From Castellaniella sp049671645 (lineage in GTDB: Bacteria > Pseudomonadota > Gammaproteobacteria > Burkholderiales > Burkholderiaceae_B): a stretch of DNA of 64,000 nucleotides. Position 1 is the stretch's first letter; the number at the start of each line of letters is the position of its first letter. The stretch lies in contig NZ_JBATVG010000027.1 in assembly GCF_049671645.1 (NCBI RefSeq), forward strand, positions 118,069 through 182,068, given 5' to 3'. The position numbers and the translations under genes are program-made. The notes under the pieces are model-generated. The model did no database searches, was not told where the DNA came from, and saw only the letters and a list, made by a program, of their open reading frames with translations. Below are positions 16,232 to 24,780 of this stretch, piece by piece.

Positions 16232-16852
16232 TCAGTCGATCGTAGGGAGGACGAACCGTTCATTGAACGTCAGGTTGACTCCTACCAGCGGCCCGCCGGT
16301 TTGCTGGAGTCGGCCGCCCTCTGCGAGGGAACCTAGATCGAGACTGCAGAACCCGATCTCCTCGATAAAGTCGCTCACCGTCTTTTTGGCGCCGGCGTCG
16401 TCCCCGGACACGAAGAACACGGTCTTGCGCTTTGACGACGAGAAATCGGAGATCCAGTGCATTGGAACGGTGTTGAACGCCTTGACGACCTTCGCCCCCG
16501 GCGCGAGATCGGCGATGATCTCGCTCGACGTCCGCCCGGTGATGTCGCCGAGCATCAACGGCTGAGCGCTGGCTACGCGGTTGCTTGTGTCCACGAGGAT
16601 CCGGCCCGCCCAGTCGCCGACCGAGAACAACGCCGCCTGCACGTTCCACCATTTGACGGCGAGCACGACGAGGTCCTGCTTCGCGGCCTCTTGCACTGTC
16701 CCGGCGGCGGCGCCGGAACCCAACTCCGCCACAAGGGCGGTGAGCGACTCAGGTCCACGCGAGTTGCTGAGTACAACCTGGTGACCTGCCAATAGAGCGT
16801 GTTTGGCGAGGGTTTGGGCGACAGGGCCGGCACCGATAAAGCCGATATTCAT
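16232..16852 (-). CDS. NAD(P)-binding oxidoreductase, NADPH:F420 reductase-like family
   Basis: A Rossmann-fold protein of 206 residues beginning MNIGFIGAGPVAQTLAKHAL, the GxGxxA dinucleotide motif, followed by LSNSRGPESL, whose Arg suggests NADP(H). VKAFNTVP and FVSGDDAGAKK are characteristic of the coenzyme-F420-dependent NADP oxidoreductase family, whose proteobacterial members usually do not use F420. It is divergent from an HxlR regulator across a 154-base region with two matching palindromes, so it is probably that regulator's target. It lies directly after the tRNA cluster and seems less GC-rich than its neighbours, which may mean acquisition by transfer. The physiological substrate is unknown. 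Confidence 0.85.
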   Translation of the reverse strand: MNIGFIGAGPVAQTLAKHALLAGHQVVLSNSRGPESLTALVAELGSGAAAGTVQEAAKQDLVVLAVKWWNVQAALFSVGDWAGRILVDTSNRVASAQPLMLGDITGRTSSEIIADLAPGAKVVKAFNTVPMHWISDFSSSKRKTVFFVSGDDAGAKKTVSDFIEEIGFCSLDLGSLAEGGRLQQTGGPLVGVNLTFNERFVLPTID

Positions 16853-16940
16853 TTCGAAGTTCCTTGCTGATGTGAGGTTGATCGTTCATGGAGCGCCGGC
16901 GCGATCCGGCGCCCGATGTACGGATCATGCTATGAGCTTT

Positions 16941-16957
16941 ACTTGCAAAAAGCAAGT
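16941..16957. promoter_or_regulatory. HxlR operator candidate 1
   Basis: ACTTGC-AAAAA-GCAAGT is a perfect palindrome with 6-base arms and a 5-base spacer, in the intergenic region between the divergent oxidoreductase and HxlR genes. The same half-site recurs at 16973-16989, 32 bases away centre to centre, about three helical turns. Confidence 0.65.
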
Positions 16958-16972
16958 GAATAACAGAATTTT

Positions 16973-16989
16973 ACTTGCAGCATGCAAGC
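16973..16989. promoter_or_regulatory. HxlR operator candidate 2
   Basis: ACTTGC-AGCAT-GCAAGC matches the first site except for the last base, so both half-sites and the 5-base spacer are conserved. It ends 17 bases before the HxlR start codon, a position suited to autorepression. Confidence 0.65.
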
Positions 16990-17006
16990 GATGTTAATAT
17001 CTGGCC

Positions 17007-17459
17007 ATGAAGACAGCGTCTAGAGAAGACATTCGGTCCCATTGCGCGGTGAACTACGGCGTGGAGATCTTCGGTGATCGGTGGTCGCTCCTGATCATCC
17101 GCGACATCGTGTTCGTGGGCAAGAAGACGTATGGCGAGTTCCTGAAATCGGAAGAGGGAATCGCGACCAATGTCCTTGCTTCCCGCCTTGCCTTTCTCGA
17201 GGAGCAAGGCATTCTCACGAGGGCGCCCAGTCCCGACGACAGACGCAAGGACTTCTACACTCTGACCCAGAAGGGCCTGGACCTCATTCCCATCGTGCTT
17301 GAAATCGTCCTTTGGAGCGCGAAGCACGATGCGAAGTCGTATGCGCGGCGCAGCAAGGAGTTCATGGCTCGATTGAGCCGCAGCCCGGCGGAAGTGAGCG
17401 AAGAGGTAAAGGCGCTGGTCCGGAAGGGCGGATGCATCTTTCCCGAGAGCAAGGAATGA
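17007..17459 (+). CDS. HxlR-family transcriptional regulator
   Basis: A winged-helix regulator of 150 residues. The N-terminal CAVNYGVEIFGDRWSLLIIR is the HxlR signature and keeps the conserved Cys (residue 13) that senses thiol-reactive compounds in HypR, QorR and YodB-type members. LEEQGILTRAPSPDDRRKDFY forms the recognition wing with the family's LE..GL..R pattern. It is divergently transcribed from the NAD(P)-binding oxidoreductase, and two 17-base palindromes lie between them. This is typical of a sensor repressing itself and a detoxifying reductase; the inducer is unknown. The 244 bases after it contain only the promoter of the next gene. Confidence 0.92.
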   Translation: MKTASREDIRSHCAVNYGVEIFGDRWSLLIIRDIVFVGKKTYGEFLKSEEGIATNVLASRLAFLEEQGILTRAPSPDDRRKDFYTLTQKGLDLIPIVLEIVLWSAKHDAKSYARRSKEFMARLSRSPAEVSEEVKALVRKGGCIFPESKE

Positions 17460-17606
17460 GCAAGGCGGCAAGCGCGCCGTGCGACGCCGCACGAACGATA
17501 GGCGCGCCCCCCGGCTACAAAGCGCGGCGAATCGCGGGACAGCGGAAATGCGCGGGTCTGTGTCCCAAAAGCCTGATCTCCCGCCAGGATTCGGCCTTTT
17601 GCGGGA

Positions 17607-17634
17607 TTGTCTTTGCGGGCATATCCGGTAACAT
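17607..17634 (+). promoter_or_regulatory. Candidate promoter of the GGDEF-EAL gene
   Basis: TTGTCT (17607-17612) and TAACAT (17629-17634) are separated by 16 bases, 70 bases before the ATG at 17704. Both boxes are fair sigma-70 matches; no other candidate stands out in 17460-17703. Confidence 0.4.
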
Positions 17635-17703
17635 GCTCTGTGGCAGCACGAGAACGCCCTGACAGTGGGATGAGGCTGCCGGCACCTTGACCACCAGGAT
17701 CGC

Positions 17704-20607
17704 ATGCGCCCACGATTTTCGAAACCAGCAGGGCTTGCTGCCCGCGCATTGCTCGGGCTTCGGGCTGTGTCGGCCGTGTTCTATGGGTTGATGCTGGCGT
17801 TTGCGTTGGGAAATGTCATCCTGGTGTATTCGCTGATGTCGCGCTACGACGCGGCCCTGGATCAATCCGCCACGCTGGGCAGCATGCGCACGTTCAGCCA
17901 GCAGCTGGCGGTGCGGGCGATGCGGCTGGCGGATGGCGGCCTGGTGCAGACCGGGCAGATCAGCAAGGAAATCGACGCCATGGATCTGGCGCTGCAGGCG
18001 CTGGACCAGGGCGGGGTCGTGGGGGACCGCGAGATCACGGCCCTGAGCCAGCCGTCCGTGCGCGTGTTCCTGCCCAAGATCCGCTACGAATGGGTTGCGT
18101 TGCGCGGGCGCCTTCAGGCGGTGATGCTGGATTCGTATTCGCGCGGAGACGCGTCGGCTGCCGAAGGACGTGATCTACCGCATGTGGTGCAGCGGCAGTG
18201 GGTCGCCGATGACGCGGCCGCCCTGCTCGGCACGCTGAATACGGCGCTGGACGCCCTGATGCCCCTGTTGCATCGAGCCAAGGATCAGGCCTTCAATTGG
18301 CTGGTGATCCTGGTGCTGCTGGATCTGGGCGTGCTGGTGGGGGCCTTTCTCCTGGTGCGCCGGGGCGTCGTGCTGCCCTTGTTGGCCGTGCGTCACGCCG
18401 TTCGCGCCATGATGCAGGGCAACTACACCACGAGGCTGGCGCCGGCGGGGGCCGCGGAAATCGTCGAGATCGCGCAGGCCTACAACACCGGGTGCCAGCA
18501 GATCCATGAATTGCTGACCCAGATGCGGGCGGATCAGGCCGGGCTGCAGCGGTCTGAAATCATCTTTCAGGGCCTGGCGTCCAATGCCCTGGTGGGCATT
18601 TTCCTGATCGCGCACGACCGCTTCAGCTTTGTCAGCCAGAAAATGGCGGATATCTTCGGCTATCAGCCCGATGAGATGATCGGGCACCTGTCGCTGTTGT
18701 CCATCATCGCGCCGCGCGAGCGCTATCTGGTCGATGAGGCCCTGAAATCCGGCCGCAATCAAAAGGCCGCCACGCTGCGATTCGAGCGTCATGGCCGCCG
18801 CAAGGACGGTACCCTGTTCGACATCGAAACCTTCATCACGCTGGTGGGCTCGGGAGACGACGCCGCCATCATCGGCCTGGTCCAGGACATCACCGAAAGC
18901 AAGCAGGCGGAATCCTCCGCCCAGCTGGCGGCCATCGCCTATGAGAACAGCAGCGAGGCCATCGCCATCACCGATGCCACGGGCGTCATCATCGACGTCA
19001 ATCCGGCGTATTCCCGCATGACGGGCTATTGGCCCGACGAAGTGGCCGGGGAATTGTTGATCCTGCTGCGGCCGGGCCGTCACAATCGGGACTTCTACGA
19101 CCAGATGTGGCATGCCATCAATACCAAGGGGCGCTGGGAAGGCGAATACTGGCTGCAGCGCAAATCCGGCGAGGAATATGCCCAGCGCGTCGTGCTGGAT
19201 ACCGCCTGGAATCATGACGGCTCGGTCAATTGCCGGGTCGTGATGCTCAGCGACATCACGCAGAAAAAGCAGGTTGAAACCACCATCTGGAATCAGGCGC
19301 ACCATGACCCGCTGACCGGCCTGCCCAATCGCCAGTATTTCAACGAGCACCTGAAGGCCTCGGTCGATGAGGCCGATCGGCAGGCTCGGCCCATGGCGCT
19401 GCTGTTCCTGGATCTGGACCTCTTCAAGGAAGTCAACGATTCCATGGGGCACGAGATGGGGGACCGCCTGCTGGTCGAGGTCGCCAACCGCCTGCGCCGT
19501 TGCGGCGATGGTCAGGGGAGCCACTTCATTGCCCGCCTGGGCGGCGATGAGTTCGTGATTCTGGCGACGGACGTATCCGAGAGGCCGCAGCTCGATGCCT
19601 TGTGCCGACGATTGCTGGACTGCATCACGGAACCCTATCTGCTGATGGGCAACGAGATCCAGATTTCCGCCAGTCTGGGGGTCGCCTTGTATCCGGGGGA
19701 CGCGGACAACGCCGAGATGCTGATGCGCCACGTGGATATGGCGATGTATCAGGCCAAGGCGGCGGGGCGCAATGGCTATCAGTATTTCGATCAGTCCATG
19801 CGGGAGCGCGCCCGCATGCAGCATGACCTGCTGGTGACTTTGTCCGAAGCCATCGATGCAGGCCAGTTTTTTCTGCTGTACCAACCCATTTATTCCTTCG
19901 AGACGGGGCGCATCATCAAGGCCGAGGCCTTGCTGCGCTGGCGGCATCCTGAATTCGGGGTCATCGCACCCATGGATTTCATCCCGTTCGCCGAAGAGCG
20001 CCAACTGATCAAGCCCTTGGGCGACTGGGTGTTTCGCGAGGCCATTCGCCAACTGAGCCGTTGGCGCAAGACCCCGGCCCCGGATCTGCGCCTGACGGTG
20101 AACGTGTCGCCCGGCCAGCTCGGTCTGGCCCAGTCGGGGCTGGATACGGTCTTCGGCCTGCTCGACGACCTGGATCTGCCCGCCGACAGCCTGTCGCTGG
20201 AATTCAATGAGCAACTGTTGCTGCATCTCAGCCCGCTGGTGCGGGAACGCCTGCGTCAATTGCATCAGTCCGGCATGCGATTCAGCGTGGGGGCGGTATC
20301 CGTCGGCATGCCCGCTTTGCTGGCATCCCGGGAACTGTCTTTCGAAACGCTGAAACTCGAGCGCGAGATGACGGCGCAACTGCCCGATAGCGAAGCCGCC
20401 CGCATGGTCTGTGAATCCGTCGTCGCCCTGGCCCATCGCCTGGGCATGCGGGTGATTGCCGAGGGCATTACCAGCCAGGCGCAATACGACGTGCTGCGGG
20501 CCATGGGATGCGACGCGGGGCAGGGGTTCTGGCTGGGCGAACCCCTGGATCAGCTCAGCTTCGAGCGGCGGCTGCTGGATTCACGGGACGAACCCCTGAA
20601 GCGCTAG
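17704..20607 (+). CDS. Membrane PAS-PAS-GGDEF-EAL protein with degenerate EAL domain
   Basis: A cyclic-di-GMP protein of 967 residues. Order: helix 1 (about 20-46), periplasmic domain, helix 2 (about 198-220), HAMP-like region (221-275), PAS 1 (about 290-400), PAS 2 (about 405-525), GGDEF (about 535-690, motif GGDEF at 613-617) and EAL-like domain (about 710-960). The GGDEF active site is intact, so diguanylate cyclase activity is likely. The segment just before it is longer than usual (RCGDGQGSHFIARLGGDEF), which probably disrupts the RxxD inhibitory site. The EAL domain keeps EALLRW (E741), NVSPGQ and AEGI but has G863-A864 where catalytic enzymes have the DD of DDFGTG, and KLE in place of KID. 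It is therefore probably not a phosphodiesterase. It stands alone, converging with lnt. Confidence 0.93.
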   Translation: MRPRFSKPAGLAARALLGLRAVSAVFYGLMLAFALGNVILVYSLMSRYDAALDQSATLGSMRTFSQQLAVRAMRLADGGLVQTGQISKEIDAMDLALQALDQGGVVGDREITALSQPSVRVFLPKIRYEWVALRGRLQAVMLDSYSRGDASAAEGRDLPHVVQRQWVADDAAALLGTLNTALDALMPLLHRAKDQAFNWLVILVLLDLGVLVGAFLLVRRGVVLPLLAVRHAVRAMMQGNYTTRLAPAGAAEIVEIAQAYNTGCQQIHELLTQMRADQAGLQRSEIIFQGLASNALVGIFLIAHDRFSFVSQKMADIFGYQPDEMIGHLSLLSIIAPRERYLVDEALKSGRNQKAATLRFERHGRRKDGTLFDIETFITLVGSGDDAAIIGLVQDITESKQAESSAQLAAIAYENSSEAIAITDATGVIIDVNPAYSRMTGYWPDEVAGELLILLRPGRHNRDFYDQMWHAINTKGRWEGEYWLQRKSGEEYAQRVVLDTAWNHDGSVNCRVVMLSDITQKKQVETTIWNQAHHDPLTGLPNRQYFNEHLKASVDEADRQARPMALLFLDLDLFKEVNDSMGHEMGDRLLVEVANRLRRCGDGQGSHFIARLGGDEFVILATDVSERPQLDALCRRLLDCITEPYLLMGNEIQISASLGVALYPGDADNAEMLMRHVDMAMYQAKAAGRNGYQYFDQSMRERARMQHDLLVTLSEAIDAGQFFLLYQPIYSFETGRIIKAEALLRWRHPEFGVIAPMDFIPFAEERQLIKPLGDWVFREAIRQLSRWRKTPAPDLRLTVNVSPGQLGLAQSGLDTVFGLLDDLDLPADSLSLEFNEQLLLHLSPLVRERLRQLHQSGMRFSVGAVSVGMPALLASRELSFETLKLEREMTAQLPDSEAARMVCESVVALAHRLGMRVIAEGITSQAQYDVLRAMGCDAGQGFWLGEPLDQLSFERRLLDSRDEPLKR

Positions 20608-20648
20608 CGCGCTGGCCGGGTGAACCGAACGGCGCACCAGGGGCGTCG

Positions 20649-22307
20649 TCAGGGGCGGCGATATCGCCAGGCCAGCAACAGGCCCAGCAGCACCCAGATC
20701 AGAATGGGCCAATTGCCCCAGCGTACGTAGGGGGTCAGGCCCTGGGCGCCCTGGACTTCCACATCCAGCACGCCGGGGATGGCCGGGTCCAACTGGCCGC
20801 GGACCCGGCCGTCGGGGTCGATGGCGGCCGTCATGCCGGTGTTGGTGGCGCGGATGACGGGCCGCGCGGTTTCCAGCGCCCGCATGCGTGAGATCCACAG
20901 ATGCTGGCGCAGGGCCCAGGTATTGCCGAACCAGGCCAGGTTGCTCAGGTTCACCAGGATGCTGGCGCCGGGGGCGCCGTCGCTGCCCGGCGCGACGGCG
21001 GCGGCGATTTCCTCGCCGAAGGCATCTTCGTAGCAGATGTTCACTGCCAGGGACTGCCCGGCGAGCATCAGGGGCGGCTGGCGCAATGGTCCCCGGTCGA
21101 AATCGCCCAGGGGGATCCGCAGCGCGCGGACGAACCAGTGGAATCCCGGGGGAATGAATTCCCCGAAGGGGACCAGATGATGTTTGTCGTAGCGCCATTG
21201 CCCGGCGAAGAGCGGGGGCTGGCGGTCATCCGGCCGGATGACGGTGGCGCTGTTGGTGTAGCGGTCGCCGGCCGGCATGCGCTCGTGCAGCGGCAGGCCC
21301 AGCAGCAGGCTGGCGTCCATGCGCCGGGCCAGATCCAGCCAGGGCTGCCAGAGGGCCGGCGGTACCTGATCCTGAAAAATCGGCATGACGGTTTCAGGCA
21401 GGATGACCAGCCTGGGTTGATCCTGCGGGGTCTTGGCCGTCAGGCCTGCCAGTTGTCGGGCGCGGTCCTGGGTGGCGGGGAAGCGGGCGGGGTCGAATTT
21501 TTCCGATTGCGGTGTGGCCGGCTGCACCAGGCGGACCAGCAGAGGCTGGCCATGGGGCTGCGCCCAGTTGATGTGCGCCCAGGCGATGCCCAGCAGGCCG
21601 GTCGCCAGAGTCAGTGCGATGGCGGCCGCAGCGCTGCGATCATGGGCGGTATCCTTGGCCCGGGCCATCAGTGCGATGGATGCGGCGGCAAAGGCCGACA
21701 GCCAGGCCAGGCCGTAGACCCCGACGAACGGCGCCCAGGCGGCAAACATGCCTTCGGCGTGGGCATAGCCCGCGTTCAGCCAGGTGAAGCCGGTGAACAG
21801 GGTGCCCCGCAGCCATTCGAACAAGGTCCAGGCGCAGGCCCAGGCCGTGGCGTTCAGAATCTGCCTCAGGGCGGGCTGTTCCGGGTTCTTGTGGAAGGCG
21901 CACAGCCAGGCGCTCAGGGCGCAGGCTCCCGCCGCGTACACCGCCATGGCGGCGGCGAACAACAGCAAGGCCCCGATGGCCAGGGGCAGGGCCAGGCCGC
22001 CGAACTGGTGCATGCTGATGGTCAGCCAATACACCCCGATGGCGAATTGGGCCAACCCGAACAGCCAGCCGTAGGCGGCCGCCTGACGCGGCCCGGTCGC
22101 ACCCCAGGTGTAGGCCGCCAGGACCGCCAGGCTGGCGATTTGCACGAAGGGCAGGCTCCAGGCGGGCAGCGGTCCGGGGGCGAAACACAGGGCCTGCACG
22201 GCGCCCGCCAGCAGCGCCCAGCACCGTTTGCGCCAGAGCGATCCCGCCAGGGCGGGGGCGCGCCGGACGGGCGCGGGGGTGTCGTTCGGCACGGAGTGGG
22301 ACGTCAT
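20649..22307 (-). CDS. lnt: Apolipoprotein N-acyltransferase Lnt
   Basis: Lnt adds the third acyl chain to the N-terminal Cys of lipoproteins at the periplasmic face of the inner membrane. The protein has 552 residues: about six N-terminal helices (residues 28-240), a nitrilase-like catalytic domain (about 255-510) and a final helix. The catalytic triad is visible as E305 (ILPETV), K375 (YDKHHLVPFGE) and C425 (NICYEDAFG). The essential loop Trp/Glu context FEWLRGTLFTGFTW is present near 163-176. It follows corC by 22 bases in the miaB-phoH-ybeY-corC-lnt order common in proteobacteria. Confidence 0.97.
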   Translation of the reverse strand: MTSHSVPNDTPAPVRRAPALAGSLWRKRCWALLAGAVQALCFAPGPLPAWSLPFVQIASLAVLAAYTWGATGPRQAAAYGWLFGLAQFAIGVYWLTISMHQFGGLALPLAIGALLLFAAAMAVYAAGACALSAWLCAFHKNPEQPALRQILNATAWACAWTLFEWLRGTLFTGFTWLNAGYAHAEGMFAAWAPFVGVYGLAWLSAFAAASIALMARAKDTAHDRSAAAAIALTLATGLLGIAWAHINWAQPHGQPLLVRLVQPATPQSEKFDPARFPATQDRARQLAGLTAKTPQDQPRLVILPETVMPIFQDQVPPALWQPWLDLARRMDASLLLGLPLHERMPAGDRYTNSATVIRPDDRQPPLFAGQWRYDKHHLVPFGEFIPPGFHWFVRALRIPLGDFDRGPLRQPPLMLAGQSLAVNICYEDAFGEEIAAAVAPGSDGAPGASILVNLSNLAWFGNTWALRQHLWISRMRALETARPVIRATNTGMTAAIDPDGRVRGQLDPAIPGVLDVEVQGAQGLTPYVRWGNWPILIWVLLGLLLAWRYRRP

Positions 22308-22329
22308 GGGGGTGTGGGCAGGAAAGCGG

Positions 22330-23217
22330 TCAGGCGTTCGTCGTGTCGGCTGCGGTCGAGGGCTCGGTCAGGCGTTGCACGTGCAGCCAGCGGGCGCGCT
22401 TGCCGTCGGCGCCCACGACGGTAAAGGCCAGGCCCTGACCTTCGAAGCGTTCGCCGCGTCGGGGGATGTGGCCCAGTTCCGCCGCCAGCCAGCCGTTCAG
22501 TGTGTCGTAGTCCTCGTCGGGCAGATGCACGTGAAAGGTTTCGTTGAAGTCTTCGATTTCGGTGGTGCCCATGGCCCGCCAGCTGTTGTCCCCGGTGCGG
22601 AAGATCGTCTTGTCGTCTTCGTCGTCGAATTCGTCTTCAATGTCTCCGACGATCTGTTCCAGCACGTCTTCCATGGTGACCAGGCCGCCAATGCCGCCAT
22701 GTTCGTCGATGACGATGGCCAGGTGGTTGCGGCTCATGCGGAATTCGTGCAGCAGTTCGTTCAGCCGCTTGGATTCCGGGATGAAGACAGGGGGGCGGAT
22801 CAGGGCGCGGATATCCAGCGCGTGATCCGAGAGCGTCAGGAGCAGGTCTTTGGCCAGCAGCACGCCGATGATGTTGTCGCGATCGCCTTCGTAGACGGGA
22901 AAGCGGGAATGGCCGGTTTCGGTGATGAAGGGCATCAGTTCGGCCAGCGGCCTGGAAACGTCCAGCAGGTCCATGCGGGAACGCGACACCATGATGTCCG
23001 CCACGGTCTTGTCGGCGACTTCCAGCGCCCCCGAAATCATGGCGTAGGATTCGCCGTCCAGAATGGAGTGATCGTGGGCGGCTTCCAGCACTGCCCGGAT
23101 GCCTTCACGGTCTGCGGGCGGAGACGGCCGCAGCAAGGCCTTGAGGCGGGAGAACAGGGAAGGGGAGGACGACGACGCCGGTCGGGGTTCCGAGTCTGAT
23201 GAGTGTGGGTCTGGCAT
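22330..23217 (-). CDS. corC: CorC/HlyC-type CBS-domain protein
   Basis: A cytoplasmic protein of 295 residues with two CBS domains (about 66-185; motifs VADIMVSRSRMDLL and MEDVLEQIVGDIEDEFDDE) and a C-terminal CorC/HlyC transporter-associated domain with the PRRGERFEGQGLAFTV pattern. It lacks the DUF21 membrane domain, as in E. coli CorC/YbeX. Proposed roles include Mg/Co efflux and ribosome-related functions; its fixed place beside ybeY and phoH favours the latter or a membrane link with lnt. The ATG at 23217 starts the Ser/Pro-rich leader before SLFSRLKALL; longer upstream frames are Arg-rich and unlikely. Confidence 0.93.
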   Translation of the reverse strand: MPDPHSSDSEPRPASSSSPSLFSRLKALLRPSPPADREGIRAVLEAAHDHSILDGESYAMISGALEVADKTVADIMVSRSRMDLLDVSRPLAELMPFITETGHSRFPVYEGDRDNIIGVLLAKDLLLTLSDHALDIRALIRPPVFIPESKRLNELLHEFRMSRNHLAIVIDEHGGIGGLVTMEDVLEQIVGDIEDEFDDEDDKTIFRTGDNSWRAMGTTEIEDFNETFHVHLPDEDYDTLNGWLAAELGHIPRRGERFEGQGLAFTVVGADGKRARWLHVQRLTEPSTAADTTNA

Positions 23218-23270
23218 TGTCCGTAGGACGAGTCTGTGGATTGTGTAGCATAACCGATAACGCGGCGTGC

Positions 23271-23756
23271 TTAGCCTGCGTCTGCCGGACGGTAGGGGTC
23301 GGGGATGCCCTGGGCGGCCAGGATGGCGGTTTCCAGGGCTTCCATGCGCTCGGCCTCGTCGGTTTCGATGTGGTCGTAGCCCAGGGCGTGCAGCACCCCA
23401 TGGGTGATCAAGTGGGCGGCGTGATGCAGCAGGGGCTTGCCTTGCTCGGCGGCCTCGCGTTCCAGCACCGGCAGGCACAGCACGATGTCGCCGCTGATCA
23501 GGCCGGATGGGTCGGCGCCGTATTCGAAGGTCAATACATTGGTGGCGTAGTCGCGCTGCCGCCAGGCGGCGTTCAGATCGCGGCCTTCATCGGCGTCGAC
23601 CAGGCGCAGCGTCAGGGCGACGGGCTGGCCGGCGCGCGGGTCGGGGGCGGACAGCGCCTGCGCCAGGGCGCGGCCCACCCAGCGCCGCAGGCGCCAGCGC
23701 GGCAACAGCGGCGCGGCTACGGCGTATTGGATGCTGAGGGAAAAATCAGGATACAT
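23271..23756 (-). CDS. ybeY: Endoribonuclease / rRNA maturation factor YbeY
   Basis: YbeY is a zinc-dependent single-strand endoribonuclease needed for 16S rRNA 3' maturation and ribosome quality control. The metal-binding H-x3-H-x5-H motif is complete as HGVLHALGYDH, preceded by the family strand NVLTFEYG and SGDIVLC. The ATG at 23756 gives 161 residues, lies inside the end of phoH (11-base overlap) and removes an unlikely leader. Confidence 0.95.
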   Translation of the reverse strand: MYPDFSLSIQYAVAAPLLPRWRLRRWVGRALAQALSAPDPRAGQPVALTLRLVDADEGRDLNAAWRQRDYATNVLTFEYGADPSGLISGDIVLCLPVLEREAAEQGKPLLHHAAHLITHGVLHALGYDHIETDEAERMEALETAILAAQGIPDPYRPADAG

Positions 23757-24780
23757 GGTCGCCCGCCTGTTCGTAGGCATCGACGATGCGGGCCACGAGC
23801 GGGTGGCGCACGACGTCGCGGCTGGTGAAGCGGGTCTGGGCGATGCCCGGCACCCCGTCCAGCACGTCCAGGGCGTGCAGCAGGCCGCTTTGGTGACCCT
23901 TGGGCAGGTCCACCTGGGACGGGTCGCCGTTGATGACCGCCTTGCTGCCGAAGCCGATGCGCGTCAGGAACATCTTCATCTGTTCGGGCGTGGTGTTCTG
24001 CGCCTCGTCCAGGATGATGAAGGCGTGGTTCAGGGTGCGTCCGCGCATGTAGGCCAGGGGTGCGATTTCGATGGTCTGCTTTTCAAACAGGCGCTGGGTC
24101 TTTTCAAAGCCCAGCAGGTCGTACAGCGCGTCGTACAGGGGTCGCAGATAGGGATCGACTTTCTGCACCAGATCGCCGGGCAGGAAACCCAGGCGTTCGC
24201 CGGCTTCCACGGCCGGGCGGGTCAGCACCAGCCGGGTGACGGATTCGCGTTCCAGGGCGTCGATGGCGCAGGCCACGGCCAGCCAGGTCTTGCCGGTGCC
24301 GGCCGGGCCGACGCCGAAGCTGACGTCGTGCTTGAGGATGGCGTTCAAGTAGTCGCGCTGGCGCGGCGTGCGCGCGCGCAGGTCGGATTTGCGGGTGCGT
24401 AGCGCAGGGCCTTCGTCGTCCACCGGAGGCAGCTCGGGCAGGTCCCGGGGGGTGTGAGGGCCGCGGTCTGCCGCGGCGCCGGTGCCGCGATTGCTCAGTT
24501 CCACCAGCCCCAGCTGCAGCGTATCCAGCGACAAGGGGGCCTGGGACGAGCGTTCGTGGAACCAGCGCAGGGCCTGGCCGGCCTCATGCGCGCGCGCGCC
24601 GCGCACGCTGAAGCGGTTGCCGCGCCGGCCGATGGTGACATCGTAGGCCTGGGCGATCTGGCGCAGATTTTCATCCAGCGGGCCGCACAGGTTGGACAAC
24701 TGCGTGTTGTTGCCGGTCAGTTGCAGGGACACGGGCCGTGCGCCGGCCGTTTTGGCCCTGGGGGCTTTGGGGGCCGTCAT
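23746..24780 (-). CDS. ybeZ: PhoH-like ATPase (YbeZ)
   Basis: A cytoplasmic P-loop ATPase of 344 residues. The N-terminal KH-like region (about 15-95) is followed by the Walker A GPAGTGKTWLA near residue 160 and Walker B with HAFIILDEAQNTTPEQMKMFLTR. YbeZ works with YbeY in RNA metabolism, and here the two overlap by 11 bases. Its start overlaps the miaB stop by four bases, indicating translational coupling through miaB-ybeZ-ybeY. Confidence 0.95.
   Translation of the reverse strand: MTAPKAPRAKTAGARPVSLQLTGNNTQLSNLCGPLDENLRQIAQAYDVTIGRRGNRFSVRGARAHEAGQALRWFHERSSQAPLSLDTLQLGLVELSNRGTGAAADRGPHTPRDLPELPPVDDEGPALRTRKSDLRARTPRQRDYLNAILKHDVSFGVGPAGTGKTWLAVACAIDALERESVTRLVLTRPAVEAGERLGFLPGDLVQKVDPYLRPLYDALYDLLGFEKTQRLFEKQTIEIAPLAYMRGRTLNHAFIILDEAQNTTPEQMKMFLTRIGFGSKAVINGDPSQVDLPKGHQSGLLHALDVLDGVPGIAQTRFTSRDVVRHPLVARIVDAYEQAGDHVS

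Noticed and set aside
16232..16852. True F420-dependent enzyme
   Set aside because: The family name is historical; nothing in the window suggests F420 synthesis, and the Arg after the second strand fits plain NADP(H) use.
18175..20484. A 769-codon open frame antisense to the GGDEF-EAL gene, and similar long antisense frames over gap-pgk (57528-59885) and dnaX (60730-62766)
   Set aside because: GC-rich coding DNA commonly leaves antisense frames open. Their translations are rich in His, Gln, Gly and Arg with no domain, and the sense genes are clearly real.
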